A DNA stretch of 55,088 nucleotides from Promethearchaeota archaeon (GCA_016839585.1 JAEOTZ010000061.1:1-55088); one strand, 5' to 3'; positions 17,977 to 27,281 are shown, counted from the first letter of the stretch. Notes: a model not told the origin generated them from the sequence alone. Program-made: numbers and translations.

Positions 17977-18552
17977 TTAGTATAGATCAAAAATGATAAC
18001 TAATAATAAAGATATGATACCTCCAAACAAACTTAATAAAATAAAAATATCTCTTATGTAATGACTAATTGGTTTCTCATAATAATGTCTAATAGTTGAA
18101 TCCCAAAAATCCCGAGTGTTAATACCTAATATTTTGTCAATTTTTTTATATAATTCTCCTGATTTTATTTCTCCTGCTCGAAGACCTTTTCTTATATGCA
18201 ATTCAATATTTAGATTTTTTTCTATCATCCAAGCAATTTCATAGACATTTCGTCCATGGTTTTGATAGAGTGCATTTATTATTTTTTTTATTTTTTCTGT
18301 TTCTAAAGCTACTTTCAATTTCTTAATTTCTTCTGGATTTTCAATATATGGATGTTTTTTTATTTTTATGGGAAAATATATCCCATTAAAAAATATACTA
18401 ATTTCAAGACCACTAAAAAAAATAATAAAAGCAATATAGCTTATAATAGGTTTATTTAATAAATAAGCTGAAAAAATACCAATTATCATAAATATAAAGG
18501 ATATACTAATTATTAAGACAGGTAATTTTTCACTTTTAGTTAGTTTTATAAT
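17977..18552 (-). CDS. Membrane protein, apparent ATT start
   Basis: From ATG 18489 the frame encodes 170 aa with hydrophobic segments at the N-terminus and a C-terminal helix (IFILLSLFGGIISLLLVIIF) around a soluble helical middle. That ATG falls inside the first membrane helix: the open frame upstream encodes KLTKSEKLPVLIISISFIFM, a normal charged lead-in and helix start. The only start matched to a ribosome-binding site is ATT at 18552-18550, 7 nt after AGGTG, giving about 191 aa. Family unknown. It is convergent with the surface-protein remnant. Confidence 0.55.
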   Translation of the reverse strand: MIKLTKSEKLPVLIISISFIFMIIGIFSAYLLNKPIISYIAFIIFFSGLEISIFFNGIYFPIKIKKHPYIENPEEIKKLKVALETEKIKKIINALYQNHGRNVYEIAWMIEKNLNIELHIRKGLRAGEIKSGELYKKIDKILGINTRDFWDSTIRHYYEKPISHYIRDIFILLSLFGGIISLLLVIIFDLY

Positions 18553-18718
18553 AGGTTTACACCTATGTATTTAAAAAGATATTCTTTTTCTATTGTATTT
18601 CAACCATTATTATTAAATATTCAGCTCAATTAATAATAATTTTCAATTCTTTGTTTAGAATTTTAAACACAAAATTTAAAACCAAAATTAGTATTAGAAC
18701 ACTCAAAAAACTTCTATT

Positions 18719-20185
18719 TTAATAATAGAATTTAAATTCGCGTCTTTCTAAATATCTCCAGAATTTTTTAAAAAATTCAGCTAGTTCTTTATCATCTTTC
18801 ATCAATCTTTTTAACTCGAACATTATTTCTTCATTTCCAAGTTTAATAATTGCGAATAGAGCAATTTCTCGTAATTTATCATCCTCTAAATTTTTCACAT
18901 TATTTAAGCAATAATTAATCATATCTTCCCTTTCTAAGTCTATAATGAGTTTTAATACCAGTTCCTTTTTTTCTTTCATGTTTGGATAATTCTCCCAACT
19001 TTCTTCTTGGGTTTTAAAGAATTTTAATATCTCTATAAACTTATTCTGAAATTTTTTCCATATATTTAACTTTTCAGGATTACTTATGAGAAATTCTCGT
19101 ATAAAATCTAGTTGCCAATTTTCACCATTATTTAAAGAATTTATTAACATATCTTCACTAAAGAGGTCTACCTTTTGTAATTCTTCTATTAAGTCATTAT
19201 CAACAAGTTGAAATTTATTTAGATATTCTATAATGAGATCCTTCCAATTATGAACATTTTCTTTCATTGCTATTATAGCCATAAGGATATCTTTTATTAA
19301 ATGGGGGTTTTCAGTTTCTTCTAACTTACTTAAAAGGAGTGATCTAAACTTTTCATTATTTTTATATGCTTCAGCAATTTGGTACAAATCTTTATAAGGA
19401 TAGACCAAATTGTTTAAAAATTCCAAAGTTTCTTCTTCAAGGTCAATTTTTAGCACAGCAGCGGTTTTTAAAATATCTTCTTCAAGCTTCTTAATCTTAA
19501 GAATCCCACTTTCATTTGAATCTTTAAATTTAGTTTTATATTTTTCATTATCTATTAAATATCTTCTAAATAAATCAGCTATAGACTCTTTTTCTTTCAA
19601 TATCATATTTTGACCTAAATTCTCAAAAGCCCTAATCATGTGAATTTTAAGGTTAATATCCTCTTGATTTAGGCTTTTAGCATGTTGTAGGATTAAAGGG
19701 ATGACTCGGGGGTCTTCAACTCGGGCTAAAACATTTTCCAATAATTCACCAATAACCTCATCAATTTTCCCTTTAAAAGATTGAACATATTCATACACTG
19801 GCTTAAATATGAGCGACGTATCCAATTCACACAGCCTTCTTATATGGTGTTCTCTTATTGATGATTGAATTTCACTTGAACCCCCAAAATATTTCATCTC
19901 ACTATTATCATTCAACAAATCAATAATTATTTTATGCAACCTGACTTCTTTCGCTTCATCTTCGATTTTTTCATCTTTTAAAATATAATATATGCCTAAA
20001 AAACCCCATGCTCTCAAGCGTGTTTCATCACTTTCAGCGAGCTCGAAAAATAAGTCTAAATCCTTCCTATCAGTTAATGACTTAAAAGTTTTGTTAAAAA
20101 CGGTGTTTAACTCTTCTTTTGGGCTTACTCCTAAAGGTAAATAACCCTTCCTTAGTTGTTTAATAATTTTTTCCTTATAAGACAT
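18719..20185 (-). CDS. HEAT-like helical repeat protein
   Basis: The 488-aa cytoplasmic product is almost entirely helical. Stretches such as SDETRLRAWGFLGIYYILKD, VEDPRVIPLILQHAKSLNQE and KLREIALFAIIKLGNEEIMF have the paired-helix character of HEAT/armadillo repeats. There is no catalytic motif. It is divergent from the methyltransferase at 20311 with a short shared AT-rich promoter region. A scaffold or adaptor role is likely from fold only. Confidence 0.6.
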   Translation of the reverse strand: MSYKEKIIKQLRKGYLPLGVSPKEELNTVFNKTFKSLTDRKDLDLFFELAESDETRLRAWGFLGIYYILKDEKIEDEAKEVRLHKIIIDLLNDNSEMKYFGGSSEIQSSIREHHIRRLCELDTSLIFKPVYEYVQSFKGKIDEVIGELLENVLARVEDPRVIPLILQHAKSLNQEDINLKIHMIRAFENLGQNMILKEKESIADLFRRYLIDNEKYKTKFKDSNESGILKIKKLEEDILKTAAVLKIDLEEETLEFLNNLVYPYKDLYQIAEAYKNNEKFRSLLLSKLEETENPHLIKDILMAIIAMKENVHNWKDLIIEYLNKFQLVDNDLIEELQKVDLFSEDMLINSLNNGENWQLDFIREFLISNPEKLNIWKKFQNKFIEILKFFKTQEESWENYPNMKEKKELVLKLIIDLEREDMINYCLNNVKNLEDDKLREIALFAIIKLGNEEIMFELKRLMKDDKELAEFFKKFWRYLERREFKFYY

Positions 20186-20310
20186 GCTGTACTAATTCTA
20201 TTTGAAAATAAAAGTAAACTTTTTATAAAATATACTTTTGGAAAAAATATTAAATTTTTTATTATTAATAATATGCATATTTAAAAAAAGTAAAAGTAGG
20301 TAAGATTAAA

Positions 20311-20844
20311 ATGTGCCATAAAAAGAGCCAATCAAATTTAGATTTTAGATTTATGTCATTTTTCTTTAAAATTCGTGATTTTTTTAAATCACCTATGAAA
20401 AAAGTAGATAAAGCGGAGATAAAATCAGGAGTTTTTGTCCTTGATTATGGATGTGGACCTGGAAGTTATTCATTTGCAGCCGCAGAGATTGTAGGTCCAA
20501 GTGGCAAAATATTTGCTGCAGATATACACCCTTTTGCGATTAAAAAAGTAAATAGAAAAGCAATGAAAAAAGGGTTAGAAAATATAATAACTATCGAAAC
20601 AGATTGTAAAACTGGGCTAGATGATAATTCTATAGACGTTATTATATGTTTTGATGTTTTACATAATATTGAAGATAAAGAATGTATATTAAAAGAATTT
20701 CATCGTATCTTAAAGCTAAATTCAAGACTCTCTTTTGATGATCACCATATGAATGAAAATGAGATAATTGAAACAATAACAGCGCAAGGTTTATTTAAAC
20801 TAGTTGAGAAGAAAGAAAAAATCTATAATTTCTCTAAGATTTAA
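20311..20844 (+). CDS. Class I SAM-dependent methyltransferase (Methyltransf_11-like)
   Basis: The 177-aa product has motif I VLDYGCGPGSYSFAAAE (about 43-59), motif II acidic IFAADIHP, a later Asp motif IETDCKTGL, motif IV DVIICFDVLHNIED and post-motif LKEFHRILK. All SAM-binding residues look intact. It is a small stand-alone member and the substrate cannot be inferred. The C-terminus ends just before the convergent roadblock gene. Confidence 0.8.
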   Translation: MCHKKSQSNLDFRFMSFFFKIRDFFKSPMKKVDKAEIKSGVFVLDYGCGPGSYSFAAAEIVGPSGKIFAADIHPFAIKKVNRKAMKKGLENIITIETDCKTGLDDNSIDVIICFDVLHNIEDKECILKEFHRILKLNSRLSFDDHHMNENEIIETITAQGLFKLVEKKEKIYNFSKI

Positions 20845-20847
20845 TTA

Positions 20848-21237
20848 TCAATAAAATTCATCTAATATCCGTTGAATATAAGTTTCTAATTGGTCCAAAA
20901 TTAATCCAATTTTAGATTCATCATTGATTATAAGTGTTAGAAATGTTTTATCATCACATTTAAAAATCAAGATTGATTTTTTGTCTATTTCTGTTACGAT
21001 TTTTTTGATATTTCTATCATCTATAGTTCTACCTAGCTCTTCAGCACTTTCTAATACAGAAGCACACATGGAAGCAAATTTTTTTCCATTAATATCTTTA
21101 CTAATATTTTCTACAATAATACCTCCATCGTGATAGGTCAACAATATACCTTCTAATTTCCCTATCTGTCTCATTTCATCTAATATTAAGGTTAATTGAT
21201 CTAATTTTTGTAAATTAGAGTGATTCATTTTACTCAT
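20848..21237 (-). CDS. Roadblock/LC7 domain protein
   Basis: The 129-aa product has the roadblock fold: a first helix (LDQLTLILDEMRQI), strand IEGILLTYHDGGIIV-like pattern (GILLTYHDGGIIVENIS), a central helix with MCASVLESAEELGRTI, and strands KSILIFKCDDKTFLTLIIND. Roadblock proteins form dimers that bind small GTPases (MglB, Ragulator and dynein light-chain relatives). With the Rab-like GTPase at 22948 and a second roadblock gene at 26907, it suggests a GTPase-regulating neighbourhood; direct partnership is inferred. Confidence 0.85.
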   Translation of the reverse strand: MSKMNHSNLQKLDQLTLILDEMRQIGKLEGILLTYHDGGIIVENISKDINGKKFASMCASVLESAEELGRTIDDRNIKKIVTEIDKKSILIFKCDDKTFLTLIINDESKIGLILDQLETYIQRILDEFY

Positions 21238-21307
21238 TAAACTATAAACTTAATTTTTGAATTATATTAGGACAAATAATTAAAAATATTTAACTATTGT
21301 AATATAT

Positions 21308-22705
21308 GTGAGTATTGTGAAATCAAATAATAATATTGAGAATATAGTAATAAAATCTAATAGGGAATTTCTTGAGAGTGAATTACTTCCTTTTTTAAGA
21401 ATTCCAAGTAATACACTCAATAAGGAAGGAATTAATCAAGCAAAAGACTATATTATTTCTTATATTTCAGGATTTTGTAAAGAGATAAAAGAAATTGAAG
21501 GAGAAATTAACCCTTTAATCTTAGCTAAAGTAGAGGGACAGATAAAAGATCCTTTATTAATATACATGATGTACGATACTCAACCTGTCAATAAAGAAAA
21601 AGAATGGATTAGTGAACCCTTTGGCGCTGAAATCCATAAATTTCCTCCGCCACTAGATATGTTAGGAGATTGTATTATAGCGAGAGGGGCATATAATTCA
21701 AAAACTCCTTTATTATGTGTTTTAAATATAATAAAAATATTGAAAGAAAATAATCAATTACCCATATCATTAGTATTACTTTTTGATGGTGAAGAAGAGA
21801 TTGGTTCACCTTCACTCCTAAAATTTATTAAAACTAACAGAAAGATATTTGAGAATTGTATTGATGCCTATTACCCATCGACTAAACAAGATTTAAATGG
21901 AATTTCAGTTTTGAAATTAGGTTATAAAGGTATTTTATCCCTAACAATTAAAGTCAAATCGAAAAATAAAGAGCCCCATTCTGCCTTTAGTGCTATGATT
22001 GTTAACCCCGCCATTGAGTTAATCTCTCTCATTAATAGTATATATTCTAAAAATGAATTTCATATTGATTGTCTTAAAGAACCATATAAAATTACTAATA
22101 ACGAGCAATTACTTATAGAAAATTTAATAAAACAATTAGACCTCGAAAAAATTAAATATAAAGCGGGAATAGTACAAGTTATTGAAGAAGATCCCAAAAA
22201 AGCTTTTATTAATTATCTTTTTAAGCCAACATTTAATATTTCTACATTAAAATCTGGATATTTAGAAAAGGGTATAAAAAATATGGTCCCTAATCAAGCC
22301 ATATGTAATATAGATATCAGATTCGCCCATAGAGTTTCTGTTGATGAAATTTATAAAGAAATTAAAGAAAAAGTTGAATTATTTGCCACAAAATCAAAGT
22401 GTCAAATCGAATTGATAAAAAATATTGGGTACGATGGTTCAAGAGTAAAAGAGGAATCAATTTTAGTAAAGAGTCTAATTGAAAGTTTTAAAGAATTTAA
22501 TACTGAAATCTGGCCAATAAGTGCTGCTGCTGCTCCTTTAAGTATGATTAATAAAGAAATGGGACTAAACTTCATAACTGGTGGTTTAGGAATAGGAGGT
22601 TTTGCCCATTCTCCAAATGAATTTATACAATTTGATTCAATTATTAATACAAGGCTCTCGAATTATTATTTTCTTAAAAACTATTCAGAATCATTTAAGA
22701 AATGA
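21308..22705 (+). CDS. M20 family (ArgE/DapE/dipeptidase-like) metallopeptidase homologue
   Basis: The 465-aa product starts at GTG and has an M20 catalytic domain with an inserted dimerisation domain (about 205-340). Recognisable motifs are LIYMMYDTQPVNKEKEW (Asp ligand kept, but the usual His two residues earlier is Met), ARGAYNSKTPLL (usual bridging Asp is Asn), LLFDGEEEIGSPSL (catalytic Glu and metal Glu kept) and GGFAHSPNEFI (C-terminal His ligand kept). The family removes terminal amino acids or acyl groups with a two-metal site. The two substitutions suggest altered metal occupancy or a divergent subgroup. Confidence 0.8.
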   Translation: MSIVKSNNNIENIVIKSNREFLESELLPFLRIPSNTLNKEGINQAKDYIISYISGFCKEIKEIEGEINPLILAKVEGQIKDPLLIYMMYDTQPVNKEKEWISEPFGAEIHKFPPPLDMLGDCIIARGAYNSKTPLLCVLNIIKILKENNQLPISLVLLFDGEEEIGSPSLLKFIKTNRKIFENCIDAYYPSTKQDLNGISVLKLGYKGILSLTIKVKSKNKEPHSAFSAMIVNPAIELISLINSIYSKNEFHIDCLKEPYKITNNEQLLIENLIKQLDLEKIKYKAGIVQVIEEDPKKAFINYLFKPTFNISTLKSGYLEKGIKNMVPNQAICNIDIRFAHRVSVDEIYKEIKEKVELFATKSKCQIELIKNIGYDGSRVKEESILVKSLIESFKEFNTEIWPISAAAAPLSMINKEMGLNFITGGLGIGGFAHSPNEFIQFDSIINTRLSNYYFLKNYSESFKK

Positions 22706-22947
22706 AAATTAAAAGATTTTGCTATTACTTAAAAATTTTTTTTATAAAAAATTATACATGAATTTAAAGCTATTTTTAACTTTTTCTAATACTAAATACT
22801 TTTAAGAATTAAATTTATTAAAATTATAAAATTAAAAATATTAATTAGATAAAATACCTAAGCTTAAATCATTTAGATTTAACCCTTATTATAAAAAAAT
22901 TTTACCGAACTAATTTTTTCAATATTGATCTTAGGAGTGACAAATTA

Positions 22948-23481
22948 ATGGCTGATGCGATGTTTAAAGTATGCATTTTCGGCGATGGGGGCGTAGGGAA
23001 GACAACGTTAGTAAATCGATACATGACTGGTGTTTTTAAAGGTGATTCGACAATGACAATTGGGGTAGATTTTCATGTAAAGAAATTAGAGATTAATAGA
23101 TTGAACGTATCATTACAAATATGGGATTTTGCTGGTGAAGATAGATTTAGATTCCTCCTTCCTAGTTATGTTATTGGAGCTTCAGGAGGAATTTTTATGT
23201 ATGATATAACCAGGTATTCTAGCTTAAAAAATTTTGATGATTGGTTAGATATTTTTAAAAGAGCTTATACAGGTAAGGAACGGCAAATCCCCGTTATAAT
23301 GGTAGGTGGGAAATCAGATCTCCAGTATAAACGAGCAGTATCCAGTAATGATGCTTTCGAATTAGCAAAAAAAAACAATTTATATGGATTTGTTGAATGT
23401 TCAGCAAAAAATGGTGAAAATATAGACGATATTTTCATCGAAATTGGTCGATTAATGATGAGAAGATCAGGGTTAATTTAA
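22948..23481 (+). CDS. Rab/Ras-superfamily small GTPase
   Basis: The 177-aa product has G1 GDGGVGKTT (about 12-20), G2 Thr in STMTIGVDFHVKK, G3 WDFAGEDRF (about 59-67), G4 GGKSDL (about 120-125) and G5 ECSAKNG (about 150-156). The WDFAG and GVDFHVKK segments resemble Rab rather than Arf or Ran. It departs from the norm at G3 (Phe for Thr, Glu for the catalytic Gln) and at G4 (Gly for the Asn of NKxD). It lacks a C-terminal Cys, so membrane attachment by prenylation is not expected. Such GTPases are expanded in Asgard archaea. Partners may be the roadblock proteins nearby. Confidence 0.92.
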   Translation: MADAMFKVCIFGDGGVGKTTLVNRYMTGVFKGDSTMTIGVDFHVKKLEINRLNVSLQIWDFAGEDRFRFLLPSYVIGASGGIFMYDITRYSSLKNFDDWLDIFKRAYTGKERQIPVIMVGGKSDLQYKRAVSSNDAFELAKKNNLYGFVECSAKNGENIDDIFIEIGRLMMRRSGLI

Positions 23482-23486
23482 CCAGA

Positions 23487-24332
23487 CTATTTTTTAAATA
23501 TCTCATCTAATGAATTAATCACTAAATCTGGGATTAGATTTTCATCAAACTCTACTAAATTTTTAACTTTATTTTTTATATCATTTATCATAACTTTTGT
23601 AGTAACTCCCGTCAAAACTGCAATTGTTTTAATACCAGCACGATTACCTGCTAATATGTCAGTTTCTATACGATCTCCAAATATAGCTACTTTTTTCGGA
23701 GGTATTGTTGTATCTTCTAGAATTAGATTGATTCCAAGTGGTGAGGGCTTTCCAAAGATCTTTATAGGTTTTCTAGCGGTGCAGGTTTCAATAGCTTTAA
23801 CCATAACTCCTGCTCCTGGTAAAAATCCTCTAGAAGCAGGTAAGGTTGGGTCGGTATTTGTTGCATAAAATTGAGCATTCCCTTCTAAGATGCATTTCTG
23901 GGCTATAGCCAAGTCTTTATAAGTCAGATTACGGCAAAGTCCTACTATTACAAAATCAATATCATTATAATTGGGAGGATCTTCAATAACCTTATGACCC
24001 TTCAATTTCAATTCTTTTCTAATTCCTTTTTCTCCAATTACAAATATATTTGCATTTTTCTTTATTTTAGTGATTTCGGAAGCACTTATTGACGCACTGG
24101 TATAAAAATCATCTATTTCTGTTAATATATCAAATTTTTTTAACCTATCAACATACATTTGCCTAGTTGCAGTAGAATTATTAGAATTATATACAACTTT
24201 TATTAAGAGATCTTTTAAATCTTGTATAACTTTATCAGCACTCGGTATTAGCGTTTCTCCCCGATATATTACACCATCTAAGTCAAAAATTGCTAATTTG
24301 ATATTTTCTAAATCATCTATTAATTTTCTCAT
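23487..24332 (-). CDS. HAD-superfamily phosphatase, NagD/phosphoglycolate-phosphatase type
   Basis: The 281-aa product carries motif I AIFDLDGVIYRG (D17 nucleophile, D19), motif II YNSNNSTATR, the conserved Lys segment KIFGKPSPLGI and motif III/IV VAIFGDRIETDILAGNRAG. The order and the cap inserted between motifs II and III are those of HAD subfamily IIA (NagD, 4-nitrophenylphosphatase, phosphoglycolate phosphatase). The substrate is not deducible from sequence. Length is normal. It is convergent with the small GTPase gene, with five bases between the stops. Confidence 0.88.
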   Translation of the reverse strand: MRKLIDDLENIKLAIFDLDGVIYRGETLIPSADKVIQDLKDLLIKVVYNSNNSTATRQMYVDRLKKFDILTEIDDFYTSASISASEITKIKKNANIFVIGEKGIRKELKLKGHKVIEDPPNYNDIDFVIVGLCRNLTYKDLAIAQKCILEGNAQFYATNTDPTLPASRGFLPGAGVMVKAIETCTARKPIKIFGKPSPLGINLILEDTTIPPKKVAIFGDRIETDILAGNRAGIKTIAVLTGVTTKVMINDIKNKVKNLVEFDENLIPDLVINSLDEIFKK

Positions 24333-24370
24333 AAGAATATTTCTTAAATCACTTTACTTTTTATATGTAT

Positions 24371-25528
24371 TTAAAAAAACCATCCAACTGGTAATCCTAA
24401 TAGAACTATAAATAACTGGATTCCAATGGGGATTGCAATTGGATTCAAAATATTATCAGCCGTATATTTTGGAAAATAATCTGTTAAAAAGAAAATAAAT
24501 GCTCCGATTAAAGCATAAATTGGTCCTACAAGAACAAATCCGATGATATATGCTACAATGGTGCCAGCAAGAAAGCCCTCAACAGATTTAGTGCCTTTAC
24601 TTCTTACTTTAATTTTATGTTTTCCATATCGTCTTCCAATTAATGCCGCTGCAGCATCCGATAAACATGCAATAAGAATTCCTGAAAATACCGCTGCTAT
24701 ATGAATTAAATCTGCCATATAAAGCATATATGAAAAAATAAATCCTGTAATTATATAAATCTGTGGTCCTGCTGCATTTATCTCCTTATTCCTTAACATA
24801 GATCTTGTAAGAAAATTAAAAAGTGAATACTCCGGACCCCAAAGAATTCTAATCAGATCCGATATTAAAGCAAACATAAGAGCCCCAATTAAAGCCATCA
24901 TAGTAAGATCAACAATCGCTTGGAATTCCCCTGTACTATGGGAAAAAAGAGAAATGGGGCCCCATAGAAATTCATAAGCTGGTTCAATGTGATTAATTAA
25001 GAATATTACACTATCACTTACAATAAGAGTGACTGGATACAGAAAGAAGAATCCAAAATATGCTAAAATAAGAAGAAATCCCATTAAATGGAAACTCTTC
25101 CTAATCACTTCGTGTTTATATGATATCTCCTCTCTATAAGGATTTTCCTTTGTCATTTTTTCAACATATCTTTGTAATATTGCTTTTTTACCATAATTGC
25201 TACTCTCTGATCCTACATCTATACTTTCTGCTTGTAATTTCTTTTTTTGTTTTTTAATTAATAATGCAAAAACTATATTGACAACTAAAATTATCCAAAT
25301 CCACCAAACCATAAATCCATTATATGGATAGGGAAAAAATCTCGCAGTTGAATTGACATATCCAAAAATTAAAAACAAAATTCCACAAATTATAGTAGAA
25401 ATTCCACCATACCGATTTTTTGCTTTTAAACCTGTACGTCCGATATAAAGCATTATAAATGTTAGTAAAAAAAAAGAGAAAGACAATGTTGTATTATATA
25501 TTGCGTCAATTGCAGTCCAATAATCCAT
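24371..25528 (-). CDS. Dolichol-kinase/phosphatidate-cytidylyltransferase-like membrane protein
   Basis: The 385-aa product has about nine to ten membrane helices. The diagnostic part is near residues 288-325: ACLSDAAAALIGRRYGKHKI followed by KGTKSVEGFLAGTIVAYII, the CTP-dependent polyprenol/phytol kinase and CDP-DAG synthase signature. An extra N-terminal membrane region (about 1-95) and a cytoplasmic polar loop (about 95-140) precede the core. In archaea such enzymes phosphorylate dolichol or another isoprenoid alcohol for glycan carrier lipids. The gene is probably an operon partner of the HAD phosphatase 38 nt downstream. Confidence 0.75.
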   Translation of the reverse strand: MDYWTAIDAIYNTTLSFSFFLLTFIMLYIGRTGLKAKNRYGGISTIICGILFLIFGYVNSTARFFPYPYNGFMVWWIWIILVVNIVFALLIKKQKKKLQAESIDVGSESSNYGKKAILQRYVEKMTKENPYREEISYKHEVIRKSFHLMGFLLILAYFGFFFLYPVTLIVSDSVIFLINHIEPAYEFLWGPISLFSHSTGEFQAIVDLTMMALIGALMFALISDLIRILWGPEYSLFNFLTRSMLRNKEINAAGPQIYIITGFIFSYMLYMADLIHIAAVFSGILIACLSDAAAALIGRRYGKHKIKVRSKGTKSVEGFLAGTIVAYIIGFVLVGPIYALIGAFIFFLTDYFPKYTADNILNPIAIPIGIQLFIVLLGLPVGWFF

Positions 25529-25599
25529 AATTAATAACTAAAATATGATATTAATTATTGAAATAAGTAACAATCACATAATTATTCTTTGATTTACGA

Positions 25600-25622
25600 T
25601 GAAAGGATATATATAAGGAAGA
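25600..25622 (+). promoter_or_regulatory. TATA-box promoter, probably giving a near-leaderless transcript
   Basis: GGATATATATAAGG at about 25606-25619 is a strong archaeal TATA element. Its centre is about 32 nt upstream of the ATG at 25645, so transcription would start within a few bases of the start codon. No Shine-Dalgarno sequence is visible before that ATG, which agrees with leaderless translation. Confidence 0.5.
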
Positions 25623-25644
25623 AAAATATAATAATAACAATTTC

Positions 25645-26706
25645 ATGACAGTAAAAAAGGGTGTTTCTACAAGAGTATTATCAAGGGAAAAAACTAGAAA
25701 AATTCCTTTATATTGTACAGGATATCCAGAATCTCAGTTTATAGAAAATTACATGGAAATCTATAAGCCTAAACTGAACTCCAATGAAAAATTTATTCTA
25801 AATGGAAGAGATTATAATCTTATAAGGCAAATGGGATTTGATGCTATTTCTTTATGGGATTTTAGGCGAGGAAAAGGAGAATACAAATTATCGAATCAAC
25901 TAAGAGTAGATGGTTGGGGGCGTATTTATAAAAATAATTGGTATACCTGGACTGGTATTTTTAAAGATGAACAAACGATTGAAAATTGGACAAATTTGAA
26001 GTTACCTTCCAAAGATAAAATAAAAATATTGAAAAATTTCTTACAAAAAAATGAAGCAAAGCTTGATTTTGTATTATCTTTACCTGGCTTATTCGAAAAA
26101 ACTTGGCAGTCAATGGGGTTTAGCTTTTTCGCTAAATGCTTAAAATCCGATTATAAACTTGTTGAAAAAGTCTCAACTTTCTTTTTTACCTATGTTAAAG
26201 ATTTAATCTCGCTTTTACAATCCGTTGGAGCAAAATTATTCATTGTTGCAGATGATGTTGGATATAAAAATAGAGAATTTATCTCCAAGGATATATGGAA
26301 GAAATTGTTCTTTTCTAAATATAAAGACATTACTAACGTTATTCATGAAAAAAGTCAAAAAATTATTATCCATTCAGATGGATATATCTCTGAAATGATT
26401 AATCTTTTTATTAATATAGGATTTGATGCTGTACAGAGTTTAGAACCTAATGCAGGCGTGGATATTTTTAGTTTATTTGAAAAATATAATAAAAACATAT
26501 GTTTCATAGGTAACTTAGATATGTCCCTACTCTCATTTGGTACTCCTCATCAAGTTGAGAATTATGTGATAAGATTAATAACTAAAGCTGAAGAATCAAG
26601 TAGTCCATTGATCATTTCCCCAACGCATTTAATAAATTCAAAAACCAATCCTATAAATATTAAGACTATGATTGAAACTACAAAAAAATTTGAATTTAAG
26701 ATTTAA
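25645..26706 (+). CDS. Uroporphyrinogen-decarboxylase (URO-D)/MtaA-like family protein
   Basis: The 353-aa product matches the URO-D TIM-barrel family in its second half: KLFIVADDVGYKNREFISKD, IIIHSDGYISEMINLFINIG, FDAVQSLEPNAGVDIFSLFE, ICFIGNLDMSLLSFGT and a final SPTHLINS. The family contains true HemE and corrinoid-linked methyltransferases. There is no clear HemE N-terminal arginine motif, and no heme genes are nearby, so a methyltransferase or other URO-D-fold role is more likely than heme synthesis. It appears to be monocistronic. Confidence 0.75.
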   Translation: MTVKKGVSTRVLSREKTRKIPLYCTGYPESQFIENYMEIYKPKLNSNEKFILNGRDYNLIRQMGFDAISLWDFRRGKGEYKLSNQLRVDGWGRIYKNNWYTWTGIFKDEQTIENWTNLKLPSKDKIKILKNFLQKNEAKLDFVLSLPGLFEKTWQSMGFSFFAKCLKSDYKLVEKVSTFFFTYVKDLISLLQSVGAKLFIVADDVGYKNREFISKDIWKKLFFSKYKDITNVIHEKSQKIIIHSDGYISEMINLFINIGFDAVQSLEPNAGVDIFSLFEKYNKNICFIGNLDMSLLSFGTPHQVENYVIRLITKAEESSSPLIISPTHLINSKTNPINIKTMIETTKKFEFKI

Positions 26707-26906
26707 AAAAATTCTAATCTATCAAGTATTAAGTAATATTATATTATTACGGTATTTTTGAAATTTAATTAATAAAGAAATAATAATATAATTTATTAGA
26801 GTATATGTAATACAAAAAATTAAATAAAATTAAAATAAGTTAATTATATTAATATTAATTATTCTAATAACATCAATTATATCCCTAAACTAAAATTAAT
26901 AAAAAA

Positions 26907-27281
26907 TTGATTTCTATGGAAACTACTGAGAGCCTCGATGATATTTTGAAGAAATTATTAGCAGCTATTCCTGAGGTGAAAGCCGCCGCAATTGTTTCTG
27001 CTGAGGGTCTACCGATTGCTTCAGCCCTTCCTCAAGGCGTCGATGAGACCAGAATTGCCGCAATGACCGCTGCACTTCTCTCCTTAGCCGAAAGGTCAGT
27101 TATCGAGATGGAGAAAGGAGAATTCGATCAATTATATGTCAAGGGATCAGACGGCTACCTTTTAGTGCTACAAGCAGGTCCCAATGCTGTATTGACGGTT
27201 TCTACAACGAAAGATGTTAGGTTAGGATTAATATTTCTGGATTGCAAAAGAACTTGTGAGAAAATAGCAAAATTAATCTAA
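26907..27281 (+). CDS. Roadblock/LC7 domain protein (MglB-like)
   Basis: The 124-aa frame opens at TTG; ATG at 26916 is the likelier start, giving 121 aa. The sequence has the roadblock pattern IPEVKAAAIVSAEGLPIASA, then TRIAAMTAALLSLAERSVIE, LYVKGSDGYLLVLQAGPNAV and a terminal amphipathic helix. It resembles MglB, the activator of the bacterial GTPase MglA, and the Asgard roadblock proteins. Its base composition is visibly richer in G and C than its neighbours, which may reflect high expression or transfer. It is the second roadblock gene within 7 kb of the small GTPase. Confidence 0.88.
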   Translation: MISMETTESLDDILKKLLAAIPEVKAAAIVSAEGLPIASALPQGVDETRIAAMTAALLSLAERSVIEMEKGEFDQLYVKGSDGYLLVLQAGPNAVLTVSTTKDVRLGLIFLDCKRTCEKIAKLI

